A stretch of DNA of 5,031 nt, from assembly GCA_030599515.1 (NCBI GenBank), contig JAUVNV010000191.1, positions 1-5,031 on the forward strand. The letters are read 5' to 3'. The stretch comes from Acidimicrobiia bacterium (GTDB taxonomy: Bacteria; Actinomycetota; Acidimicrobiia; Spongiisociales; UBA5794). This document shows, piece after piece, positions 1 through 5,031 of the stretch. The position numbers and the translations under genes are program-made. Positions within the stretch are counted from its first letter, which is position 1. Each line of letters begins with the position of its first letter. A model generated the notes under the pieces. That model had not been told where the DNA came from. It saw only the letters and a program-made list of their open reading frames with translations, and searched no databases.

Positions 1-1
1 C

Positions 2-1450
2 TTCTCTGAGATCGTTCCGCGCGACATCACCGCCGACGAGGTCGCCGACCGAGCACCGATCGGGATCATCCTGTCTGGTGGCCCCGCCTCCGTGTACGAG
101 GCCGGGGCATATGGGATCGACAAGGGGATCTTCGATCTCGGGATTCCGGTACTCGGCATCTGCTACGGACATCAGGTCCTGGCGAACGGTCTGGGCGGCA
201 CCGTCGAGCGAAACGACGTCGCGGAGTATGGCCCTGCAGATCTCACCGTCACCGCCGACGCGGTTCTGTTCGCGGGTCTTCCCATCGAACAACCCGTTTG
301 GATGAGCCACCGCGACGCGGTGATCGCGCCCCCTCCCGGTTTCATCGTGACGGCGTCCACCGGCGACTCACCGGTCGCGGCGATGGAGGACGCTGGCCGG
401 GGACTCTACGGCGTGCAGTTCCACCCCGAGGTAGCCCACACACCGCGGGGCCAGGAGATCCTCAAGCACTTCCTCTACGAGGCATGCCGGGCTCGTCCGA
501 CGTGGACACACGTGGGGATCATCGAGCAATCCGTTGCCGCCGTTCGGGAGGAAGTGGGAGACGGCACGGTGATCTGCGGGCTCTCGGGCGGCGTCGATTC
601 CTCGGTGGCGGCGGCCATCGTCCACAAGGCGATCGGCGACCAACTCGTCTGCGTGTTCGTCGACCACGGTCTGATGCGCAAGGGAGAAGCCGAACAGGTC
701 GAAGAAACGTTCCGCCGTACGTTCAACATGAACCTCATCCACGTGAAGGCCGAAGACCGGTTCCTCGACGCCCTCGAAGGTGTCACCGACCCGGAGCGGA
801 AGCGCAAGATCATCGGCGAGACCTTCATCCGGGTGTTCGAAGAGGTGGCAGCCGACGTCTCGGATGCCAAGTACCTGGTGCAGGGGACCCTGTACCCCGA
901 CGTGATCGAGTCGGGCACCAAGGATGCCGCCAAGATCAAGAGCCATCACAATGTGGGCGGCCTTCCCGACGACATGACGCTCTCGCTGATCGAGCCGCTG
1001 AGGGACCTCTTCAAGGATGAGGTTCGTTCGGTCGGCGAAGAGCTCGGCCTCCCCGAGGAGATCGTGTGGCGTCAGCCGTTCCCGGGACCCGGGCTCGCTG
1101 TGCGCATCATCGGAGAAATCACCAGAGAGCGACTTGATGTCCTTCGCGATGCCGACGCCATCGTTCTCGACGAGATCCACAAAGCCGGGCTCCACCGGGA
1201 TCTTTGGCAGACGTTCGGCGTGCTGCCCGCGATCCGTACGGTCGGGGTCCAGGGCGACGATCGAACCTACGCCTATCCGTTGATCGTGCGCGCCGTGACA
1301 TCCGACGACGCGATGACCGCGGATTGGGCTCGGCTGCCGTACGACGTACTAGCGGCGATCTCGTCACGAGTGATCAACGAAGTCCCCGGGATCAATCGCG
1401 TCGCCTACGACATCTCATCGAAACCCCCCGCCACGATCGAGTGGGAGTGA
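2..1450 (+). CDS. guaA: GMP synthase (glutamine-hydrolysing), 5' end cut by window edge
   Basis: GuaA makes GMP from XMP, ATP and glutamine in the cytoplasm, the last step of guanine nucleotide synthesis. The visible 482 residues cover nearly the whole protein. The usual family length of about 510-525 implies that roughly 25-40 N-terminal residues lie outside the window. Seen in order (numbered from the first visible codon): the class I amidotransferase domain with SGGP at 25-28, the nucleophile elbow GICYGHQ with Cys54, and the catalytic His141/Glu143 in FHPE. The ATP pyrophosphatase loop SGGVDSS is at 195-201. The C-terminal XMP-binding/dimerisation domain has [10 protein letters not shown] at 357-366 and the hallmark tail [10 protein letters not shown] before TGA. 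All catalytic residues looked for are present and no frameshift is seen. The next gene begins 187 bp downstream, so it is probably not co-translated. Identification is near certain. Confidence 0.98.
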   Translation, partial: FSEIVPRDITADEVADRAPIGIILSGGPASVYEAGAYGIDKGIFDLGIPVLGICYGHQVLANGLGGTVERNDVAEYGPADLTVTADAVLFAGLPIEQPVWMSHRDAVIAPPPGFIVTASTGDSPVAAMEDAGRGLYGVQFHPEVAHTPRGQEILKHFLYEACRARPTWTHVGIIEQSVAAVREEVGDGTVICGLSGGVDSSVAAAIVHKAIGDQLVCVFVDHGLMRKGEAEQVEETFRRTFNMNLIHVKAEDRFLDALEGVTDPERKRKIIGETFIRVFEEVAADVSDAKYLVQGTLYPDVIESGTKDAAKIKSHHNVGGLPDDMTLSLIEPLRDLFKDEVRSVGEELGLPEEIVWRQPFPGPGLAVRIIGEITRERLDVLRDADAIVLDEIHKAGLHRDLWQTFGVLPAIRTVGVQGDDRTYAYPLIVRAVTSDDAMTADWARLPYDVLAAISSRVINEVPGINRVAYDISSKPPATIEWE

Positions 1451-1453
1451 GCG

Positions 1454-1481
1454 GCTGACAGCTGACAGCAAACAGCCGACA
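1454..1481 (+). repeat. Heptanucleotide tandem array, left arm of inverted pair A
   Basis: Four head-to-tail 7-bp units start four bases after the guaA stop codon: GCTGACA, GCTGACA, GCAAACA, GCCGACA. The consensus is GCNRACA, with variation confined to unit positions 3 and 4. The array is the opposed partner of the one at 1521-1555. Aligned as a stem, the two arms give about 25 Watson-Crick pairs out of 30 around a loop of roughly 40 nt. No T-run follows, so this is not a standard intrinsic terminator. The array itself is certain from the bases; its function is unknown. Confidence 0.9.
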
Positions 1482-1520
1482 GCCCCGAACGCAGTCGTCG
1501 GTGTCCTTTCTTGGTCTTGC

Positions 1521-1555
1521 TGGTTGCTGTTCGCTGTCTGCTGTCTGCTGTCCGC
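1521..1555 (-). repeat. Heptanucleotide tandem array, right arm of inverted pair A
   Basis: Five consecutive 7-bp units on the + strand: TGGTTGC, TGTTCGC, TGTCTGC, TGTCTGC, TGTCCGC. Read on the - strand they are GCGGACA, GCAGACA, GCAGACA, GCGAACA, GCAACCA. The first four match the GCNRACA consensus of the array at 1454-1481, and the fifth (innermost) is degenerate. The array ends 82 bp before the kinase start codon. Because both arms vary at the same unit positions without compensating each other, the unit sequence seems better conserved than the stem. Confidence 0.9.
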
Positions 1556-1625
1556 TCTCCCGCCGTAACCCTCAAGCACGAACCTCGACGGGTCGATATC
1601 TCAACCACGGAAGCGCGTCTCGGCC

Positions 1626-1630
1626 AGAGG
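1626..1630 (+). promoter_or_regulatory. Shine-Dalgarno AGAGG for the hybrid kinase gene
   Basis: AGAGG lies 7 nt before the GTG at 1638 and 5 nt before an overlapping ATG at 1636. The ATG is followed at once by TGA (1639-1641) and cannot begin a protein, so this site supports GTG 1638 as the true start. In the GTG frame the nearest upstream stop is TAA at 1566-1568, and no ATG, GTG or TTG occurs between that stop and 1638. Confidence 0.7.
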
Positions 1631-1637
1631 TACCCAT

Positions 1638-4241
1638 GTGAGTTGGAGCAACGACCCAGAGTTGCAACAGATGTTCGTCGCGGAGGTCACGGAGCGATCT
1701 GCTCGCCTCGTCGAGGGAGCGCAAGCGTTGCGCGCTGGAACGATGACACCTCAGGAAGCCGGCGATCTACTCCGAGAAGGCCACACCATCAAAGGCACCG
1801 GTCGGGTCATGGGATACGACGACGTGGCTTCCGCCGGACTCATGCTCGAAATGCTTTGGAGATGGATCCAGCACGGAGATCTCACGCCGGAACCGGACTT
1901 CGATCGGTTCCTCGAGACGCTCAGTGCGTCGATTCCGCGGGCAATTGATGACCCCACAGAGCTCGCCGAGGCCATGGACGCCATTCATGGGTTCCTCGAC
2001 GGACGGTCGCTCCCCGAAGAACTACCACCCGCTCCGGTCATCGATTCCAGAGCGACGTCGGCCGCTGCTCCACCGGCCACTCCTCTTTCCGCCAGCCCTC
2101 CGCCGCCCGCTTCCGTTCCGCAGACCCCTCCGGTGCCTCAGGTTCGCTCGATCGCCGACGAAACCGTCATTCGTTCCGACATGCCCTCTGAAGCCCGGGC
2201 CGAGATGCCGGTTGAGGAGGCCAAGGCACGGGACGTTGAGGCAGAGAACGAATACGACGCACCCGATGCGGAGAGCGAGACCGGGGCACCCATGTCGGCT
2301 CAGGAGGCGTTCGCCACCCTTCGTCGATCGATGCAGGTCGACCCATCCGAATCGGTCACCCATGATCCCCCGGATTCAGAAGAACCGATCTCAGGCGAGG
2401 TGAGCGCCCACGAAGAGGCGGTCGCCGACGAGACGATCGGTTCGGTCATCGAGTTCCCCGGGTCCGGCTCCGATGGGGCGACCGACCACGGCGACGGCCG
2501 GATGATCCGACATGATCGCCTGGACGAGGACGTGTCCTCCGAGAGCGGCGAAGTTGTCGTACTGCCGTCGAACGGGAGATCGGCTGCACCGGTCTCGATG
2601 GAATCGACCGATCTGGGCGGTCTCGTGGGAGCCGTGCAGACCTGGGCGACCGAAGAAGCGATCTCGATCAACGCCGGGCAGCTCTATGGACTCGTGAACC
2701 ACATCGTCTCGCTTCGGATGGATATCGCGTCGGTCAAGGATCAACTCGCAGAACTATCGGATGTTGCCGCGGCCGATCCTTTCTTCGCCGAACGGATCTC
2801 AGAGATCGCGGAAGGCATCGATCCGATCGATCGGGCGTCGGAACGGATCGAGTCGCGAGCGCTCGGCCTTGCCGCTGTGCCGCTCCAGGACGTTACGAAT
2901 ACGCTCCCGCAGCTGGGTCGCTACCTGAGTCGGAAGACGGGGAAGGAGATCCGGATCGAACTGGTCGGTGATGATGTTTTCGTCGATCGGCAGGTGTTGG
3001 ATCGCCTCGGAGATTCCATCAGGCAACTCGTCGTCAACGCAGCAGTGCACGGCATCGAAGGCATCGACGAGAGGCTTGGGGCCGGCAAGTCCGGGACCGG
3101 GGTCATCCGTGTCGAAGCCCGGAAGACGGATGTCAATCTGGAGGTGTCGGTCATCGACGACGGGCGTGGCATCGACTGGGTCGCGATTCGGGACGAGGGA
3201 TTGAAGTTGGAGCTCCTCGAACCGAACTCCGAGATGTCGCCGGAGGCCCTGCGTTCGCTCCTCTATCGATCGGGGTTCTCTACCAGGGAAGCGACGGACG
3301 AACTCGCTGGTGACGGCGCTGGTCTTGCAACCGTACGTGAGGCTGTGGACTCCATGAACGGCTCGCTCACGATCGAGAGTGTTCCGGGGAAGCAGACGGC
3401 CGTGTCCATGGTCGTGCCGCTTCACCAGGCGATGCAGAGAGCGGTGCTCGTGATGGCGGGCGGCATCATGTGGGGAATCCCCGAAACCGGTGTGCAAGAC
3501 GTCATCGAGATGAATCTGGCGACCATCGCCGTTACCGATCATGCGACGATCCTCGAGCGCAGCGACGGTGACATGCCATTCGCATCGTTCGGTGATCTGA
3601 TGGGCGTGGCACCCGAGGGAGTTCCCACGTCGATCGTGGTTGCGACGAACGCTGCCGGTTCGATCGCCCTTGGTGTCGAAGCCGTAGTCGGGACACGACG
3701 GGTCGCGGCCAAGGAACTCGGTGCCGTTCTTGCCGATGTCGACGCCGTAACCGGTGCGGCACTGCTCGGCGGAGACGAGGTCGTTTTGTTGGTGGACACG
3801 ACACGCTTGGTCGAGCGGCAACACGAAGTCAGTTCCAATGCCCCGGCGTTCTCCCCGGCGCACGTCTTGATCGTCGACGACTCGCGCGGCGTTCAGCAGG
3901 TTGTCTCTTCCGCGCTGGCAACGAGCGGATTCAATACATCGGTTGCGGCAAGCGTCGCCGATGCGCTCGGGGCTCTTCACTCCGGTTCCTTCGACGCGAT
4001 CGTTGTCGACTTCTCGATGCCTCGTGCTGATGGCGTGGCGCTGGCGCACATGGTGCGACAACGCCACGGCGACATCCCGATGGTGATGCTCTCAGGTGTC
4101 GCCGAGGGTGAAGACGTGGACCGCGCTCGTGAGGCCGGTGTCGATGCGTTCTTCGGCAAGGCCGACTTTCGCGAGGGCGGCCTGGCGGAGAAGCTCAGAG
4201 AGTTGATCGGAATCCGCCGGGCCAGAGAGAACACGGCGTAG
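1638..4241 (+). CDS. cheA: CheA-type hybrid sensor histidine kinase with C-terminal receiver domain
   Basis: A cytoplasmic two-component kinase of the chemosensory CheA class, with 867 residues, no signal peptide and no membrane segment. Domains in order: HPt (about 5-118) with phosphoacceptor His49 in HTIKGTG; a Pro-rich linker (126-167) then an acidic, low-complexity stretch (168-325) where CheA usually carries P2; dimerisation helices (about 335-395); the CheA ATPase domain (about 400-595) with N-box NAAVHGIE at 467-474, G1 DDGRGID at 507-513 and G2 GDGAG at 558-562; a CheW-like coupling domain (about 600-735); and a receiver (about 740-865) with Asp747/Asp748, phospho-Asp791, Ser819 and Lys841. 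By family, ATP phosphorylates His49, and the phosphate passes to a receiver, here possibly its own. The N-box and G2 differ from consensus, so catalytic strength is uncertain. No receptor, CheW, CheY, CheB or CheR gene is visible. This layout resembles CheA hybrids controlling motility or other cell functions; the output cannot be read here. Confidence 0.93.
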   Translation: MSWSNDPELQQMFVAEVTERSARLVEGAQALRAGTMTPQEAGDLLREGHTIKGTGRVMGYDDVASAGLMLEMLWRWIQHGDLTPEPDFDRFLETLSASIPRAIDDPTELAEAMDAIHGFLDGRSLPEELPPAPVIDSRATSAAAPPATPLSASPPPPASVPQTPPVPQVRSIADETVIRSDMPSEARAEMPVEEAKARDVEAENEYDAPDAESETGAPMSAQEAFATLRRSMQVDPSESVTHDPPDSEEPISGEVSAHEEAVADETIGSVIEFPGSGSDGATDHGDGRMIRHDRLDEDVSSESGEVVVLPSNGRSAAPVSMESTDLGGLVGAVQTWATEEAISINAGQLYGLVNHIVSLRMDIASVKDQLAELSDVAAADPFFAERISEIAEGIDPIDRASERIESRALGLAAVPLQDVTNTLPQLGRYLSRKTGKEIRIELVGDDVFVDRQVLDRLGDSIRQLVVNAAVHGIEGIDERLGAGKSGTGVIRVEARKTDVNLEVSVIDDGRGIDWVAIRDEGLKLELLEPNSEMSPEALRSLLYRSGFSTREATDELAGDGAGLATVREAVDSMNGSLTIESVPGKQTAVSMVVPLHQAMQRAVLVMAGGIMWGIPETGVQDVIEMNLATIAVTDHATILERSDGDMPFASFGDLMGVAPEGVPTSIVVATNAAGSIALGVEAVVGTRRVAAKELGAVLADVDAVTGAALLGGDEVVLLVDTTRLVERQHEVSSNAPAFSPAHVLIVDDSRGVQQVVSSALATSGFNTSVAASVADALGALHSGSFDAIVVDFSMPRADGVALAHMVRQRHGDIPMVMLSGVAEGEDVDRAREAGVDAFFGKADFREGGLAEKLRELIGIRRARENTA

Positions 4242-4255
4242 CCGCCTTCGGCGGC
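4241..4255 (+). terminator. GC-rich hairpin at the kinase stop codon, possible terminator
   Basis: A perfect inverted repeat, GCCGCC-TTC-GGCGGC, has a 6-bp all-GC stem and a 3-nt loop. It begins on the last base of the TAG stop codon. No T-run follows; the next bases are the heptanucleotide array. U-less hairpins are often proposed as terminators or 3'-end stabilisers in high-GC bacteria, so either role is possible. The hairpin is plain in the sequence, but termination is inferred. Confidence 0.5.
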
Positions 4256-4311
4256 GTATCCGGTATCCGGTATCGGGTATCCGGTATCGGGTATCGGGTA
4301 TCGGGTATCCG
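4256..4311 (+). repeat. Heptanucleotide tandem array, left arm of inverted pair B
   Basis: Eight uninterrupted 7-bp units follow the stop-codon hairpin directly. Each is GTATCCG or GTATCGG (order C, C, G, C, G, G, G, C at unit position 6), and a degenerate ninth, GTCCAGG, comes next. The only variable base is position 6. GG tracts recur every 7 bases; four are GGG (4275, 4289, 4296, 4303). The array is opposed by the inverted units at 4334-4358. The perfect register over 56 bp shows a tandem repeat, not chance. Confidence 0.95.
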
Positions 4312-4333
4312 GTCCAGGGTGTAGCAGACTCTC

Positions 4334-4358
4334 TACCGAGTACCGAGTACCGAGTACC
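4334..4358 (-). repeat. Heptanucleotide tandem array, right arm of inverted pair B
   Basis: Three exact TACCGAG units plus a partial TACC. On the - strand they read GGTACTC repeated, against GGTATCC/GGTATCG in the left arm (4256-4311). The units are thus related but have TC and CT swapped in the middle. In RNA, each left unit could pair with a right unit through five or six of seven positions, counting G-U wobble. The array ends 57 bp before the helicase start codon. Confidence 0.85.
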
Positions 4359-4400
4359 ACTCTCTGCTCACATCCGTGTAATTCGGGTACGGCGGTCCGG

Positions 4401-4406
4401 TACACT
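4401..4406 (+). promoter_or_regulatory. Candidate -10 box for a leaderless helicase transcript
   Basis: TACACT fits the TANNNT form of a sigma-70-type -10 element and ends 9 nt before the helicase ATG. Transcription would then begin within a few bases of the start codon. No purine-rich Shine-Dalgarno occurs in the 16 bases before the ATG, as expected for a leaderless mRNA. No good -35 match is seen 16-18 bp upstream. A 5-bp inverted repeat, GTGTA (4376-4380) and TACAC (4401-4405), overlaps the box. Confidence 0.4.
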
Positions 4407-4415
4407 CGCGCACCC

Positions 4416-5031
4416 ATGCCCGATTCCCCTCTTCTTCGTGATCTCAACCCTTCGCAGCGCCATGCCGTGGCTGCCACCGAGGGGCCGGTTCTGGTGGTGG
4501 CCGGCGCAGGGTCGGGGAAAACTCGCGTCCTCACCTATCGCATCGCCCACCTGATCCGAGACATGGGTGTCTCGCCGTACTCGATTCTGGCCATAACGTT
4601 CACGAACAAGGCCGCAAACGAGATGAGAGAACGAGTGGCGAGCCTCGTCGGTGGGGTCGCCGACGGCATGTGGGTCTCGACGTTCCACAGCGCGTGCGTC
4701 CGCATTCTCCGCAGAGAGATTGAACCGCTCGGCTACCGATCATCGTTCTCGATTTACGACGACGCCGATTCTGTGCGACTCGTCACCATGTGCATCCGGG
4801 ACCTCGATCTCGACCCCAAACGCTTCCCGCCCAAGTCGATTCGGGTCACCATCTCGAATGCGAAGAACGAACTCATCGACTACGAGACGTTCGCCGACAG
4901 TGGGGAAGGGTTCTACCACGAGCAAGCCGCCGACATCTACCGCCTGTACCAGCAGCGTCTGGTGGAGGCATCGGCCGTTGATTTCGACGACATCCTCATG
5001 CTCATCCTCGGCTTCAAACACAACAATGCGC
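4416..5031 (+). CDS. pcrA: ATP-dependent DNA helicase PcrA/UvrD, N-terminal part, cut by window edge
   Basis: A superfamily 1A 3'-5' DNA helicase. By family it acts in nucleotide excision repair, replication restart and removal of proteins such as RecA from DNA. About 205 codons are visible, all within domains 1A/1B; full-length relatives have about 700-800 residues. Seen: Q-motif LNPSQRHAV (Gln14), Walker A AGAGSGKT at 29-36 (Lys35, Thr36), motif Ia AITFTNKAANEMRERV at 59-74, STFHS (motif Ib) at 88-92, and VDFDDI near 188-193, which normally comes shortly before the Walker B/DEFQD box. The window ends before Walker B, so catalytic completeness cannot be judged. ATG 4416 puts the Q-motif at the usual short distance from the N-terminus. 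There is no Shine-Dalgarno, so translation may be leaderless. PcrA/UvrD fits better than Rep, but this rests on the N-terminal part alone. Confidence 0.95.
   Translation, partial: MPDSPLLRDLNPSQRHAVAATEGPVLVVAGAGSGKTRVLTYRIAHLIRDMGVSPYSILAITFTNKAANEMRERVASLVGGVADGMWVSTFHSACVRILRREIEPLGYRSSFSIYDDADSVRLVTMCIRDLDLDPKRFPPKSIRVTISNAKNELIDYETFADSGEGFYHEQAADIYRLYQQRLVEASAVDFDDILMLILGFKHNNA

Noticed and set aside
368..1195. Open frame on the - strand (275 codons) inside guaA
   Set aside because: Antisense to the conserved GuaA sequence, with no motifs of its own. A high-GC shadow.
1454..1555. Intrinsic terminator for guaA formed by repeat pair A
   Set aside because: The stem is long but imperfect, the loop is about 40 nt and there is no T-run after it. 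Better treated as a repeat pair of unknown role.
1585..1596. TCGAC-GG-GTCGA palindrome as an operator upstream of the kinase
   Set aside because: Only 5-bp half-sites in a GC-rich, TCGA-rich genome, no identifiable promoter beside it and no second copy in the window. Chance is likely.
1511..1948. + strand open frame starting in the right arm of repeat pair A and running into the kinase gene
   Set aside because: It overlaps the kinase HPt region in another frame, has no ribosome-binding site or motif, and its start lies beside the heptamer array.
2799..4067. Long open frame on the - strand (422 codons) inside the kinase gene
   Set aside because: It lies antisense to clearly conserved CheA domains. 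Its translation is rich in Arg, His and Asp with no recognisable motif, as expected for the reverse frame of a high-GC gene.
4256..4358. CRISPR-like array
   Set aside because: Units are 7 bp and contiguous with no spacers, and no cas gene is present.
3977..4534. - strand frame reading a repeated peptide (RYPIPDTGYPIPDTGY) through the GTATCSG array
   Set aside because: A 7-bp repeat read in triplets repeats every 21 bases and so gives a 7-residue peptide repeat automatically. The frame also overlaps two real genes antisense.

Overview
The window is a high-GC bacterial chromosome segment with three genes, all on the + strand. They are the 3' part of guaA (GMP synthase), a complete 867-codon gene for a CheA-type hybrid histidine kinase, and the 5' part of a PcrA/UvrD-type DNA helicase gene. 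The GuaA and PcrA sequences look most like those of high-GC Gram-positives (Actinobacteria, perhaps an Acidimicrobiia-like lineage). This is judged by eye from motif wording, high GC, a GTG start and an apparently leaderless helicase gene, so the taxonomic call is tentative. There is no rRNA, tRNA, transposase, integrase or CRISPR array.

Layout: guaA runs from the left edge to 1450. A 187-bp gap (1451-1637) holds two heptanucleotide repeat arrays in opposite orientation, then a Shine-Dalgarno (1626-1630). The kinase gene occupies 1638-4241. A 174-bp gap (4242-4415) starts with a GC-rich hairpin that overlaps the stop codon. It then holds a second, unrelated-in-sequence but similarly built pair of opposed heptanucleotide arrays, followed by a candidate -10 box. 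The helicase starts at 4416 and runs off the right edge.

The two outer genes are housekeeping: purine nucleotide synthesis, and DNA repair/replication helicase. The kinase has the full signalling order in one chain: HPt with phosphoacceptor His49, long Pro-rich then acidic linker, dimerisation helices, CheA ATPase domain, CheW-like domain, C-terminal receiver with Asp791. No receptor, CheW, CheY, CheB or CheR gene is visible, so its partners must lie elsewhere. The separation of the three genes by repeat-bearing gaps suggests independent transcription rather than one operon.

The most unusual content is the pair of repeat-bearing gaps that bracket the kinase gene. Each has a 7-bp tandem array right after the upstream stop codon, and an inverted 7-bp array before the next gene. 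The repeat unit differs between gaps but the architecture is the same. Secondary points of interest are the kinase's altered ATP-binding boxes and the ATG-TGA start-stop overlapping its GTG start.
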